The translations under genes and the position numbers were made by a program. From assembly GCA_963825505.1 (NCBI GenBank), contig CAWGTL010000018.1:186001-250000 (forward strand): a stretch of DNA of 64,000 nt. The letters are read 5' to 3'. This DNA comes from JBBQSN01 sp963825505 (GTDB lineage: Bacteria; Actinomycetota; Actinomycetes; Actinomycetales; CAWJMD01). Positions within the stretch are counted from its first letter, which is position 1; every line of letters starts with the position of its first letter. Positions 1 to 8,276 of this stretch are shown here, in pieces. The notes under the pieces are model-generated. The model saw nothing but the letters and a program-made list of their open reading frames with translations, made no database searches and was not told the origin of the DNA.

Positions 1-535
1 CGTGGTCGCGGCGATCGACGCGGCCGACCAGCCCGCCGTGGTCGTCGGCCACTCGATGGGGGCCGGCGTGGCGCACGCGGCGGCCGACGCCCGTCCGGCG
101 AAGGTGGCGCGGCTGGTGCTCGTCGGCGGCTTTCCCGGCGACGACGGCAGCCCGCTCGCGAAGGGCTTCGGCACCGACGGCGCCGATCTGCCGTTCCCCG
201 GCTGGGACGCCATGGACGAGGCCGACGTGCGCGACCTCGACGACGCCACCCGGGCCGCGGTGCAGGACCGGATGCGACCGTCGCCCGCGCGGCTGACCAC
301 CGACGTGCTCCACCTGCGCGACGACCGCCGGCACCAGGTGCCGGTCACGATGGTCTGCCCCGAGTTCACCCCCGACCAGGCGCGCGCATGGGTCGCCTCC
401 GGCGACGTGCCCGAGCTCTCGGCCACGGCGGACGTCGAGTACGTCGACCTCGACTCCGGCCACTGGCCGCAGGTGACCCGACCGCGCGAGCTCGCCGAGG
501 CGATCGCCGGGGCGGCGGACCGCACCACCACCTGA
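1..535 (+). CDS. alpha/beta hydrolase, 3' portion; start lies left of the window
   Basis: The frame is open from the left edge (codons from base 2) to TGA 533-535, so only about 177 C-terminal residues are visible. The nucleophile elbow GHSMG sits about 16 residues in, a charged cap region follows (residues ~55-110), and DSGHWPQ near residue 154 supplies the late catalytic His expected of the Ser-Asp-His triad. This is the arrangement of small single-domain alpha/beta hydrolases of roughly 230 residues, so some 50-60 residues are probably missing. The substrate cannot be read from the sequence. It is followed on the same strand by a decayed hydrolase fragment of a different (TAP-like) subfamily. 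Confidence 0.85.
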   Translation, partial: VVAAIDAADQPAVVVGHSMGAGVAHAAADARPAKVARLVLVGGFPGDDGSPLAKGFGTDGADLPFPGWDAMDEADVRDLDDATRAAVQDRMRPSPARLTTDVLHLRDDRRHQVPVTMVCPEFTPDQARAWVASGDVPELSATADVEYVDLDSGHWPQVTRPRELAEAIAGAADRTTT

Positions 536-654
536 GGCCCATCGCGATCGCTGATCGGACCGAGCTCGAGGTCGGCCTCGACCTCACGCGCAGGTGTCCG
601 ATCAGGCCAGGAGCTGGTGCGACTCGTGCCTCTCCGGGTCGGAGGAGCGGTCGG

Positions 655-870
655 AGGGGCGATCCTCGAGCCCGAGGTGATGGACCGGTTCGACCTGATC
701 GGCTTCGCCGGCTGCTCGGCGTCGACGCGTTCGGGCACTGCGTCGTCGGCGGCAGCGAGTGCGCCGACCGGATCACCGCCCGGTACCTGATCGACCTGGA
801 GCTGCCGGGCGAGGGCACCGTGTGCGAGCCGGACCTGCAGCCGCTGCCCCCGCCACGGCGCAGGAGTGAA
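655..870 (+). pseudogene. remnant of a TAP-type (tripeptidyl aminopeptidase-like) hydrolase
   Basis: Two pieces of one family lie next to each other in different frames. From 662, in frame 2, codons read EPEVMDRFDLIGF, matching the strand that precedes the oxyanion region in TAP-like hydrolases (usually FDLVGFDPRGVG). From 721, in frame 1, codons read GHCVVGGSECADR, then YLIDLELPGEGTVCEP, the hallmark of the TAP C-terminal domain (Cys..YL.dG.lP..GtvC). These motifs are normally about 350 residues apart, so an internal deletion of about 1 kb plus a frame change is inferred. No intact start or catalytic Ser elbow remains. The pentapeptide-repeat frame on the other strand stays open through this remnant. 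Confidence 0.65.
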
Positions 871-883
871 CGGCGGCTGATCC

Positions 884-1694
884 TCACGGGCCAGCCGGCC
901 GGGCGCGCGAGCCCGGCCGGCAGGCGTGTGCGCCGGTCCCCACGGGCGGCGGCGACCTGCGGCCGGGTGAGGAACAGCGCGTCGTCCAGGTCGCTCCCGC
1001 GCAGGTCGGCGTCGCGCAGGTCGGCACCCAGCAGGTCCGCCGTGCGCAGGTCGGCCTCGCGCAGGTCGGCGGCCACCAGCAGGGCGCCCCGCAGGTCGGC
1101 CGCCCGCAGGTCGGCCCCACGCAGGCGCGCCCCGACGAGGTCCTCGCCCGCGCGGTCCGGACGCCCCTCGGGTCGGGCGGCGGCGCGCACCTGGCGGCTG
1201 CACTCGCGCAGCAGCGGCCCCACCTCGCTGCGGACGTCCGACAGGTCCAGCGACACCAGCTCGCTCGCGGGCGCGCCTGTCAAGGCCACAACCCTGACAA
1301 GGGCTGTATCAACCCCTGGGACTTGACTAGTTCGCTGCTGTGCCTCGCGCAGGTGGGTGAGCATCTCGTGCAGGCGGTGCATCACCGGGAGCGTGGCGAA
1401 CATCGCCGCCGCCGAGGAGGGGTCGTCCCGCCACGACACCCCGGCGAAGGTGACCTGGGAGACCTGCTGACCCGCACCGAAGCAGTCGTAGACGGTGCAT
1501 CCGCTCCACCCTCGCTCGTCCAGGCTGTCGTGGATCCCGCACCGGTCGTCGGCCAGCAGGTTCCGGCACGGCCGGCCCGCCGGCTTGGTGCGCGCGAAGT
1601 CGGCCGACCGGGTGAACGGGAGCGCGACGCAGCAGAGCGCGAAGCAGCGGGAGCAGTCGGGCTCCAGGTCGGGCGCGCGGGTGAGGTGGGTCAG
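884..1694 (-). CDS. Cys-rich N-terminal pentapeptide-repeat protein; 3' end probably frameshifted
   Basis: The frame starts with a Cys-rich segment (DCSRCFALCC near residues 13-22, further Cys at RPCRN, RCGIH and GCTVYDCFGAG) resembling the N-terminus of an actinobacterial pentapeptide-repeat family. At about residues 185-243 come some ten tandem pentapeptides of the type ADLRG/ADLRE, which fold as a right-handed quadrilateral helix. The proposed start is the CTG at 1694-1692, which overlaps the VOC stop (CTGA) and follows GAGAGGGCGG; no ATG or GTG fits, so the start is uncertain. The frame stays open to 366, antisense to the hydrolase remnant. The recognisable protein ends near 890, and TGA 886-884 is reached if one base is removed, giving 884 as the likely end. 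Function unknown. Confidence 0.6.
1278..1328. repeat. short inverted-repeat-bounded segment inside the pentapeptide gene
   Basis: About 50 bp bounded by GTCAAG (1279-1284) and CTTGAC (1322-1327); extended arms TGTCAAGGCC and GGGACTTGACT match at 9 positions. The interior is less G+C-rich than the flanks and holds a second small hairpin, CCCTGACAAGGG (1292-1303). It keeps the reading frame open and encodes residues SQVPGVDTALVRVV, between the Cys-rich region and the repeats. It may be a mini-insertion or just chance. Confidence 0.3.
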
Positions 1695-2083
1695 GGCGTC
1701 GCCGCCCTCTCGACGTCTCCGCGCAGGATGCAGAACTCGTTGCCCTCGGGGTCGGCGAGCACCACCCAGCCGCGGCCGTCGGGCGTCCGGGCGTCCTGGA
1801 CCTCGGTGGCACCGTGGGCGAGCAGGCGCGCCAGCTCCTCGTCGCGGGTGCCGTCGTCCGGCACCAGGTCGAAGTGGATCCGGTTCTTGCCGGCCTTGGC
1901 CTCGGGCACCTCGATGAACAGCACGCGGTGCGAGCCGTCGGCGGAGAAGATCATGCACTCGTCGTGGCCGGGCAGGTTCGGGTCGTCGGGGTCCTCGGCG
2001 TACCCCAGGACGGTTGCCCACCAGACCGACTGGGCGTAGGCGTCGCGGCTGTCGACGGTCGTGTGCGAGATGGAGGACGTCAC
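1691..2083 (-). CDS. VOC-superfamily protein (glyoxalase/bleomycin-resistance fold), 130 aa
   Basis: One VOC module with paired beta-alpha-beta-beta-beta units. DSRDAYAQSVWWATVLGYAED opens the first half; HFDLVPDDGTRDEELARLLAHGATEV and WVVLADPEGNEFCIL form the second half with the usual DPEGNEFC terminal metal/substrate strand. Start GTG 2083-2081 (VTSSISHTTV) is the only suitable start before the fold begins. The same frame is open upstream into the MFS gene, which could be mistaken for a fusion, but third-position G+C shows that the MFS changes frame and stops at 2167, leaving an 83-bp gap. The gene overlaps the proposed pentapeptide start by 3 bases. Substrate unknown. Confidence 0.85.
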   Translation of the reverse strand: MTSSISHTTVDSRDAYAQSVWWATVLGYAEDPDDPNLPGHDECMIFSADGSHRVLFIEVPEAKAGKNRIHFDLVPDDGTRDEELARLLAHGATEVQDARTPDGRGWVVLADPEGNEFCILRGDVERAATP

Positions 2084-2166
2084 GCGCGAACGGTGGCCTG
2101 CCGCACGCCCGTGGTCAACCGCGTTCGGACGTGGCGGCGCGGACGGGCACGTCGTCGACGTGGACG

Positions 2167-3706
2167 TCACCGCCGGCGCGCCGGGCGCCCGCCCGACTCC
2201 TTCTCGCCCGATTCCTTGTCGCCCGATTCCATCTCGAGCGGGTCCTTCTCCAGCTCCCAAGGCCGGCGCCAGGTGCCGAGGTCCGGCCCCGGCGGCCGGT
2301 GCGGCCGGTGCGACCGGTGCGGCGGGTACGGCGGGTGCGGCCGGTGCGGCCCCCGGCTCGACCTGCTCGTCGGCGGAGCCGCCGGGCACGGGCTCGACGA
2401 CCGGATCGGGGTCGGGGGTGCCGGCGCCGTCGTCGAGCGAGCGCGACCGCAGCAGCGCCCACACGCCCCAGATCGCGCCGGGCACCGACACGAGCGCGAC
2501 CGAGACCGCCACGGTGGTGGTCTCGGCCAGGGCGCCGGCGAGCAGCGCACCACCGCCCTGCACCGACATCAGCGCACCCTGGGCCAGGGAGAACGCCGTC
2601 GCCCGGCTCGCGTGCGGCAGCCGCGAGCCGAGGATGGTGCCGATCGAGACGGTCAGCGAGGCCAGCGTCCCGAGCAGGACGAGCGGCACCACGCCGGCGA
2701 GGAAGGACGGCGCCAGCGTGAGCAGCAGCCCCGCGACCACGAGGTCGACGATCACGACCGTCGCGGAGATCCGCAGCAGCCGGGCGTGCGAACCGGTGTG
2801 CGGCAGCACGAACATGGCGCCGAGCGCACCGGCCGCGATCACCGCGGACAGCAGGCCGGCCCGTTCGGCACCGCCGCCGGCGTAGGCCTCGGCGTAGAGC
2901 ACGACCAGGCCCTCGGCGGCCATGATCGGCATGCTGGCCAGCACGAGCAGCACCAGCGCGGTGAGCAGCAGCGGGTCGTCGCGGTACACCCGCGCCGCGG
3001 CGCCGACGTGCTCGGCGACGCCGCGCAGGTCCGACCAGTGCCGCTCGGCGGGCTCGTCGGAGGCCCGGGTGGTGGTGCGGATCAGAGCGATGAGCACGGC
3101 CGAGAGGGCGAAGGTCGCGGCGTTGACGGTCAGGGCCCACGACGGCCCGGCCACGGCCACGAGCCCGCCGCCGGCGGCGTAGCCGATCAGCAGGCCCGCC
3201 TGGTAGGTGGCGTTGAACAGCATGAGGGCGTGGCCGTAGTGCTCCGGACCGGCGAGGTCCGGCAGGGCGGCCGACCGCGCCGCCTCGAACGGCGGGCTCG
3301 ACGCGGCCGCCACGAAGACGAGGACGAACAGCGTCCACACCGGCATCGGCAACCACGCCACGAGGAGGAAGACGACGACCCGGACCAGGTCGCTGACCAC
3401 CATCACCCGCCGGTGCGTGAACCGGTCGGCCAGGGTGGACAGCACCTGGCCCAGGCCGAGCCACGGCGCCAGCGAGACGGCGGTGACCGCCGCGGTGGCG
3501 AAGGCGGACCCGGTGCGGTCGAGGACGAGGTAGGCCAGCGCGAGACGGGCCGACCAGTCACCGATCTCGCTGGAGACCTTGGCGCCCCACAGCAGCCTGA
3601 TGTCGCGGTGCCGGAACGGGACGGCGAGCTCGCTGCCGCGCCGGCGCGCCCACGACGTCACCGAGCGCGGGGCGTGCGAGGCCGGCCCGCTGCTTCCCGT
3701 GGACAC
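2167..3706 (-). CDS. MFS transporter (12-TM exporter type), frameshifted near its C-terminus
   Basis: Starts GTG 3706 (VSTGSSGPASH), 8 bases after AGAGG. The family hallmark FRHRDIRLLWGAKVSSEIGDW comes before TM1; about 12 hydrophobic segments follow, with the loop-2/3 motif LADRFTHRRVMV, as in drug-exporter-like MFS proteins. After the last TM (IWGVWALLRSR) the reading switches frame at the five-base C run 2350-2354: upstream the G/C-third frame is one, downstream it is another (HRPHPPYPPHR..., LGTWRRPWELEKDP...) ending at 2167. Removing one base restores one 513-codon gene. The tail is Pro/His- then Glu/Lys-rich, cytoplasmic, with no known function. It may be a sequencing insertion or a real slippage site. 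Substrate unknown. Confidence 0.8.
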
Positions 3707-4069
3707 CCTGATCACCTCTGCTGGTCGCGGACGGCTCCCCCGTCCGCACCGACGTGACCGATCCGTGGACCTTTGTAGTGCATCCACCCCCTTGGCGGCA
3801 CCCCATCGAGAAAGGTCGCCCCGCTCTCGCGGACCCGTCCGGCCTCGTCCCCGCGAGGTGCGCGCGCTCGGAGTCGCCCGGGCCGCATCAGGACGGCCGG
3901 TGGGTGCTCTGTCTGTCGAGGAGGTACCGCGCAGCCGCTCACCGATGACCTGGCCGGACCGCGACGGTCACCACCTCGGGACTCACCAGCAGGACCAGCG
4001 AGACCACACCGACCGAGCACCACGCAGGCAGCACGTCGCAGACAGCACGCGCAGACAGGGAGGCCGACC
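3707..4069. other. intergenic region between divergent genes; three direct repeats at its right end
   Basis: 363 bp without a convincing gene; a 64-codon plus-strand frame at 3754 has no family resemblance and poor codon bias. The right end holds three near-identical direct repeats GCAGRCAGCACG at 4024-4035, 4038-4049 and (8 bases) 4051-4058, directly before the ribosome-binding site of the small Cys protein; they could be regulator half-sites. The promoter of the leftward MFS gene should lie in the left part, but I cannot place it. Confidence 0.5.
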
Positions 4070-4237
4070 ATGTGGGACACCGCCGAGGCGACCGACGTCC
4101 TCCACCTCTCGCACGCCGTGCCGTGCACGCGCTGCGGCCACGAGTCGCACCAGTTCCTGGCCTGCTCGGACACCTGCGCCTGCGTGCCGCCCGCGCTGCC
4201 GTGGCTGCCGGCCGCGCACGCCGCGCACGCCGCCTGA
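4070..4237 (+). CDS. small Cys-rich putative zinc-ribbon protein, 55 aa
   Basis: ATG 4070 to TGA 4235-4237, preceded by AGGGAGG at 7-8 bases spacing, with almost every third position G or C. The protein has Cys pairs CTRC and CSDTCAC separated by 13 residues (HAVPCTRCGHES, then ACSDTCAC), a pattern that can bind one zinc ion, and a short Pro/Ala-rich tail (PPALPWLPAAHAAHAA). I recall similar 45-60-residue proteins of unknown function in actinobacteria. It converges with the methyltransferase gene, 12 bp away. No signal peptide or TM. Function unknown; the codon use and ribosome-binding site make it a credible gene despite its length. Confidence 0.75.
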   Translation: MWDTAEATDVLHLSHAVPCTRCGHESHQFLACSDTCACVPPALPWLPAAHAAHAA

Positions 4238-4249
4238 GCGCGCGTCCGC

Positions 4250-5036
4250 TCAGCCGGGGCCGCTCCCCCGCACCGCCCACGCCCGTGCGGTCAGGTGGAT
4301 CGAGCCGTCGGCCCGCGCAGGCAGGCGCTCGCCGAGCGCGGCTCTGCAGCGCCTCCCGCCGGTCCGGCGCCAGGGACGCCACGTACCCCGGAGCCGGACC
4401 GGTGCCACCGAGGAACGGGGTCCAGAGGTCGTCGAGGTCGGTGAACACCGTGGGCACCTCGAGCGCGCGGGTCCGCACGCCGACGAGCCCGGCCTCCTCG
4501 AGCAGCGCCCGCAGCGCGTCGGGGTGGCAGACACCGAACAGCTCGCCCTGGTCGCGCCCTGCCACACCCTGCGGGTCGATCGCGGCGGCGACGTCCCAGA
4601 ACTGCCGGATCATCTGCATGCCCTCGGCGTAGTCCCACACGTACAGGGCGACCTCGCCGGTGGGGCGCAGCACCCGCACCATCTCCGCGACGGCCAGCGC
4701 CGGGTCGGGGACGAAGTTCAGCACCAGGCCGCTGACCACCCGGTCGGCGACGTCGTCAGCGAGCGGCAGCCGCTGCGCGTCGGCCCGGGCGACCCGCACC
4801 GGCGGCGCGACCTCCCGCGCGGAGCGCAGGAACCCGGCGGAGGGGTCGACCCCGACCACCCACGCGGGCGAGCAGCGTGCCGCGACCGCTCCGGCGAGCA
4901 CGCCGGTGCCGCACCCGACGTCGACCCACCCGAGACGGTCGGGCGGCGCGAGCCACTCGAGCAGCTCGGCGGCCACGAGCGTGCTCCAACGGCCCATGTA
5001 GCGCTGGTAGCGCTCGCCGTCGGCCCAGCTGGTCAC
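4250..5036 (-). CDS. class I SAM-dependent methyltransferase, frameshifted near the 3' end
   Basis: Rossmann-type methyltransferase: motif I VDVGCGTGVLAGAVAARC (residues ~37-54), acidic loop GVDPS, motif II RADAQRLPLADDVADRVVSG, then NFVPDPALAVAEMVRVLRPTGEVALYVWDY, typical of UbiE/type 11 enzymes. Start GTG 5036 (VTSWADGERYQRYMGRW) is chosen because GGAGG lies 8 bases upstream; GTG 5045 is the alternative. At about 4331-4346 the frame changes: dropping one base turns a nonsense tail into SRLGERLPARADG, then LTARAWAVRG, the normal end of this family, with stop at 4250. Length would be 261 residues. Substrate not identifiable. Convergent with the small Cys protein gene. Confidence 0.8.
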
Positions 5037-5143
5037 GACGACCACCTCCGTCCCGGCGGGCAGCGGACGACCGGTCGCCAAGTGTGCCGAGCGCGGGCGA
5101 CCTGCGGAAGGGCGTGCGGGCTGCCGACGTCTCGGGCCGCCAC

Positions 5144-5149
5144 TAGGGT
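5144..5149 (+). promoter_or_regulatory. -10 box TAGGGT for ppgK, leaderless type
   Basis: TAGGGT fits the actinobacterial TANNNT -10 and ends 8 bases before the ATG at 5158, with no Shine-Dalgarno sequence between, so transcription probably starts at or next to the start codon. Confidence 0.5.
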
Positions 5150-5157
5150 CGTCGCCC

Positions 5158-5940
5158 ATGGACGACGTCGCCGCCCACCCGCTCGGCATCGACTTCGGCG
5201 GCTCCGGCATCAAGGGGGCGCCGGTCGACCTCGGCGGCGGCACGTTCGCGGCCGAGCGGGTCCGGATCCCGACCCCCGAGGTCTCCACGCCCGAGGCCGT
5301 GGCCGAGGTCGTGCAGGAGCTCGTCGCCGCCTTCCCCGAACACACGGGGACGCCGATCGGGATCACGGTCCCGGGGGTCGTCCGGCACGGGGTGGTGCAG
5401 TCCGCGGCCAACATCGACCCCTCGTGGATGGGCACCGACGCCGACTCGCTGTTCACCCGGGTGCTGGGCCGCGACGTGCACGTCGTCAACGACGCCGACG
5501 CCGCCGGGATCGCGGAGGTGCGGTACGGCGCCGCCCGGGGCGTGCCCGGCCTGGTGGTCGTCACGACGCTCGGCACGGGCATCGGCTCCGCGCTCATCAT
5601 CGACGGCCGGCTCGTGCCCAACTCCGAGCTCGGCCACCTCGAGATCGACGGCCACGACGCGGAGTCGCGCGCCGCCGCCAGCGCCCGCGAGCGCGAGGAG
5701 CTGTCGTGGCAGGAGTGGGCCGAGCGACTCACCCGCTACTACCGGACCGTCGAGATGCTGTTCTCCCCCGACCTGCTGGTGGTCGGCGGCGGCGTCAGCA
5801 AGAAGGCCGACAAGTTCCTGCCGCTGATCGACGTGCGCACGCCGATGGTGCCCGCCACGCTGCTCAACACCGCCGGCATCGTCGGGGCAGCGGCGCTGGC
5901 GGACGAGGAGGCACGGGGCCGTCGAGGCGCCGGCGGGTGA
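5158..5940 (+). CDS. ppgK: polyphosphate glucokinase (ROK family)
   Basis: 260 residues, the normal length for PPGK, which phosphorylates glucose using polyphosphate (and often ATP) in the cytoplasm. The phosphate loop LGIDFGGSGIKGAPVDL is at residues 9-25; the catalytic Asp lies in VNDADAAG (residues 110-116); LGTGIGSAL at ~138-146 and ELGHLEI at ~157-163 are the remaining ROK sugar/phosphate motifs. It lacks the long CXCGXXGC zinc motif of ROK repressors, as expected of PPGK. The start is supported by the TAGGGT box. The next gene overlaps it by 4 bases, so the two are co-transcribed. The C-terminal Arg/Gly tail is ordinary. Confidence 0.93.
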   Translation: MDDVAAHPLGIDFGGSGIKGAPVDLGGGTFAAERVRIPTPEVSTPEAVAEVVQELVAAFPEHTGTPIGITVPGVVRHGVVQSAANIDPSWMGTDADSLFTRVLGRDVHVVNDADAAGIAEVRYGAARGVPGLVVVTTLGTGIGSALIIDGRLVPNSELGHLEIDGHDAESRAAASAREREELSWQEWAERLTRYYRTVEMLFSPDLLVVGGGVSKKADKFLPLIDVRTPMVPATLLNTAGIVGAAALADEEARGRRGAGG

Positions 5941-6677
5941 TCCTCGACCGCGTCCACGTCGAGGCGCACCGCCGGCCGTCCGCAGGGCGGTGGCCGATGT
6001 CGGTGCCGGCTGTAGCGCAGCTGGCCGAGGAGGGTCTGACCTTCCGCGCTCCGGTCACCTTCCTGGTGGGTGAGAACGGGTCCGGGAAGTCCACCGTCGT
6101 GGAGGCGGTGGCCGAGCAGTTCGACCTCGACGCCCGCGGCGGCCGGGCGAACCGCAAGTACGGCAACGACCGGCCGTCAACGGCGCTCGGCGAGGTCCTC
6201 TCGGTCGAGCTCGGCCCCGAGGGCCACCGGTGGCGCCGCCGCACCCGGCTCAAGCGGTACGGGTTCTTCCTGCGGGCCGAGACCGCCGAGGGGCTGATGT
6301 CCACGGTGGAGGGGACCCTGGGCTACTGGGAGGAGCAGACCTCGCTGATGAGCCACGGCGAGGGCTTCCTCACGGTGTTCGACGCCATGTTCCGCTCCCC
6401 CGGCATCTACCTGATGGACGAGCCGGAGGCGGCGCTGTCGTTCCGGTCCTGCCTGCGGCTGGTCGGGCTGGTGCACCGGCTGGCCGCGTCCGGGTCGCAG
6501 GTCGTGGTCGCCACCCACTCGCCGCTGCTGACCGCCCTGCCGGGCGCCGACGTCGTCGAGCTCGGGCCGCACGGGCTGCGGCACACCACCTGGGACGACC
6601 TCGACCTGGTCACGCACTGGCGCAGCTACCTCGACGACCCGCAGCGGTACCTGCGCCACCTCCTCGGCGGTGACTGA
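5937..6677 (+). CDS. AAA_21/ABC-type ATPase (RecF/SMC-like AAA protein), 246 aa
   Basis: Starts GTG 5937, overlapping the ppgK stop as GTGA. Walker A is LVGENGSGKSTVVEA (residues ~43-57), the ABC-like signature lies in SLMSHGEGF (~136-144), Walker B is GIYLMDEPEAALS (~156-168), and the switch His is in VVVATHSPLL (~190-199). This is a stand-alone predicted ATPase with no membrane or DNA-binding domain, a common actinobacterial type of unknown function. Ending with STYLDDP/RYLRHLL-like helices is typical. Being an overlapping partner of ppgK is a genomic fact; a functional link is not established. Confidence 0.85.
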   Translation: MILDRVHVEAHRRPSAGRWPMSVPAVAQLAEEGLTFRAPVTFLVGENGSGKSTVVEAVAEQFDLDARGGRANRKYGNDRPSTALGEVLSVELGPEGHRWRRRTRLKRYGFFLRAETAEGLMSTVEGTLGYWEEQTSLMSHGEGFLTVFDAMFRSPGIYLMDEPEAALSFRSCLRLVGLVHRLAASGSQVVVATHSPLLTALPGADVVELGPHGLRHTTWDDLDLVTHWRSYLDDPQRYLRHLLGGD

Positions 6678-6747
6678 AGGTCGTCCCGGTCGTCCGGACG
6701 TGGGTGCGGGTCCGGTGGGAACAGGTCTGGACACCGGCGTGTTCATG

Positions 6748-6768
6748 TAGTTGAATACTGAACCACTA
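6748..6768. promoter_or_regulatory. imperfect palindrome before the pirin gene, possible operator
   Basis: TAGTTG at 6748-6753 and CCACTA at 6763-6768 form an imperfect inverted repeat in a locally A+T-rich stretch (TTGAATACTGAA), 10 bases before the pirin start and covering the expected promoter/ribosome-binding region. MarR- or TetR-type regulators bind sites of this sort; no regulator gene is adjacent. Confidence 0.3.
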
Positions 6769-6778
6769 GGAGGACGCC

Positions 6779-7756
6779 ATGCCCGCGATCACCGTCCCTG
6801 ACCTCACGGTCCTGCCGCGCATCTCCCGCCCCGGGACCGACGCTCCGCAGCGCAAGGTCCGCCAGGTCACCACGGCACCGAGCGGCTTCGAGGGCGAGGG
6901 CTTCCCCGTCCGCCGCGCGTTCGCCGGCGTCGACCTCACCGACCTCGACCCCTTCATCCACATGGACCAGATGGGCGAGGTGGAGTACGCGCCCGGCGAG
7001 CCGAAGGGCACGCCCTGGCACCCCCACCGCGGCTTCGAGACCGTCACCTACATCATCGACGGCACGTTCGAGCACTCCGACTCCGAGGGCGGCGGTGGCG
7101 TCATCACCGACGGCGACACCCAGTGGATGACAGCGGGTTCCGGCCTGCTGCACATCGAGAAGCCGCCGGAGTCGCTGGTCATGAGCGGCGGTCTCTTCCA
7201 CGGCGTCCAGCTCTGGGTGAACCTGCCGAAGGCGCAGAAGTGGCACCCGCCGCGCTACCAGGACCTGCGGGCGAAGCAGCAGGCGCTGCTCACCAGCGCC
7301 GACGGCGGCTCGCTCGTGCGGGTGATCGCCGGCGAGGTCGACGGCCACGAGGGCCCGGGCAGCACCCTGACGCCCATCACCGTCGCCCACGCCACGGTCT
7401 CCCCCGGCGCCGCGCTGTCGATGCCCTGGCGCGCCGACTTCAACTCGCTCGTCTACGTCCTGGCCGGACGCGGCACCGTCGGCGCCGAGCGTCGTCCGGT
7501 GCGCAAGGGCCAGCTCGCGGTGATGGGTGCGGGTGAGGCGGTCACCGTCGACGCCGACCGCAGCCAGTCCGGCTCGGAGCCGGACCTCGAGGTGCTGTTC
7601 CTCGGCGGCCGGCCGATCCGCGAGCCCGTCGCCGCGTACGGCCCGTTCGTGATGAACACCAAGGCCGAGCTGGTGCAGGCGTTCGAGGACTTCCAGGCCG
7701 GACGGCTCGGGCGGATCCCGCCCCAGCACGGTCCGGACCGCGTCGTCACGACGTGA
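6779..7756 (+). CDS. pirin family protein, 325 aa
   Basis: Bicupin pirin fold. The N-terminal cupin carries the metal ligands in GTPWHPHRGFETVTYIIDG (His pair ~81-83) and the later His/Glu in GLLHIEKPPE; FHGVQLWVNLPKAQK is the conserved inter-domain stretch. The C-terminal cupin includes LVYVLAGRGTVG. Pirins bind Fe or another metal; some have quercetinase activity and others act as redox-sensitive cofactors, so the role here is open. ATG 6779 is preceded by AGGAGG. A second pirin is at 45739-46758. Length is close to the usual 290-330. Confidence 0.9.
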   Translation: MPAITVPDLTVLPRISRPGTDAPQRKVRQVTTAPSGFEGEGFPVRRAFAGVDLTDLDPFIHMDQMGEVEYAPGEPKGTPWHPHRGFETVTYIIDGTFEHSDSEGGGGVITDGDTQWMTAGSGLLHIEKPPESLVMSGGLFHGVQLWVNLPKAQKWHPPRYQDLRAKQQALLTSADGGSLVRVIAGEVDGHEGPGSTLTPITVAHATVSPGAALSMPWRADFNSLVYVLAGRGTVGAERRPVRKGQLAVMGAGEAVTVDADRSQSGSEPDLEVLFLGGRPIREPVAAYGPFVMNTKAELVQAFEDFQAGRLGRIPPQHGPDRVVTT

Positions 7757-7774
7757 CATGACGGTGAGCGAGGA

Positions 7775-7798
7775 GTTACGGTAACCACCCAGTTACCG
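7775..7798. promoter_or_regulatory. palindromic operator CGGTAAC-N6-GTTACCG
   Basis: A perfect 7-bp inverted repeat (7779-7785 and 7792-7798) with a 6-bp spacer; an extra overlapping half-site GTTAC at 7775-7779 also makes GTTACGGTAAC palindromic. It lies 19 bp before the SRPBCC start and in front of an operon that contains an ArsR-type repressor gene, so autoregulation is a reasonable guess. Confidence 0.55.
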
Positions 7799-7816
7799 CT
7801 CGCCCGGAGGTCGGCC

Positions 7817-8275
7817 ATGCCCCGCTCGTACCGCGTCCAGCGCCGCATCGACGCACCCCCCGCCCGCGTCTGGGCGGTCCTCACCGACGTCGAGGGCTAC
7901 GACGCGTGGAACCGCGCCGTCGTGTCCGTGCAGGGGGAGCTCGTCCCGGGCAGGAAGATCGCTCTGGTCTCGACCGTGGCGCCCGGACGCACCTTCCGGC
8001 TCACGGTGGACCAGGTGGAGCCGCCGCGCCGGATGGTGTGGACCGACGGTATGCCGCTCGGGCTGTTCCGCGGCACCCGCACCTTCACCGTGGAGCCCGA
8101 GGGCGCGGCGGCGTGCACGTTCACGATGGAGGAGAGCTTCACCGGCCCCCTCGCGCCGCTGATCTCCAAGGTCGTCCCCGACCTGACCGAGTCGTTCCGG
8201 CAGTGGGCCGACGGCCTCGCGTCCGCCACCGAGGCCGCCTCCGCCGGGCCCGCGGGGCCGGCCGGGTCGGCCTGA
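7817..8275 (+). CDS. SRPBCC family protein (polyketide cyclase/START-like), 152 aa
   Basis: Helix-grip fold signatures: RRIDAPPARVWAVLTDVEGYDAWNRAV at the N-terminus, the central strands of IALVSTVAPGRTFRLTVDQVEPPRRMVWTDG, and a long C-terminal helix after PLAPLISKVVPDLTESFRQWADGLA. The Ala/Gly-rich last 15 residues are low complexity. Start ATG 7817 follows CGGAGG. It is the first gene of SRPBCC-ArsR-SRPBCC; in such operons the ArsR protein usually controls the set. The ligand is not known. Confidence 0.85.
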   Translation: MPRSYRVQRRIDAPPARVWAVLTDVEGYDAWNRAVVSVQGELVPGRKIALVSTVAPGRTFRLTVDQVEPPRRMVWTDGMPLGLFRGTRTFTVEPEGAAACTFTMEESFTGPLAPLISKVVPDLTESFRQWADGLASATEAASAGPAGPAGSA

Positions 8276-8276
8276 C

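Noticed and set aside
1691..3787. Apparent 698-residue MFS-VOC fusion protein
   Set aside because: Third-base composition shows that the MFS gene leaves this frame at 2350 and stops at 2167; VOC has its own start at 2083.
3579..6677. 1032-residue open frame across several genes
   Set aside because: Only the last 246 codons (5937-6677) are coding; the rest is the antisense or shifted shadow usual in very high-G+C DNA.
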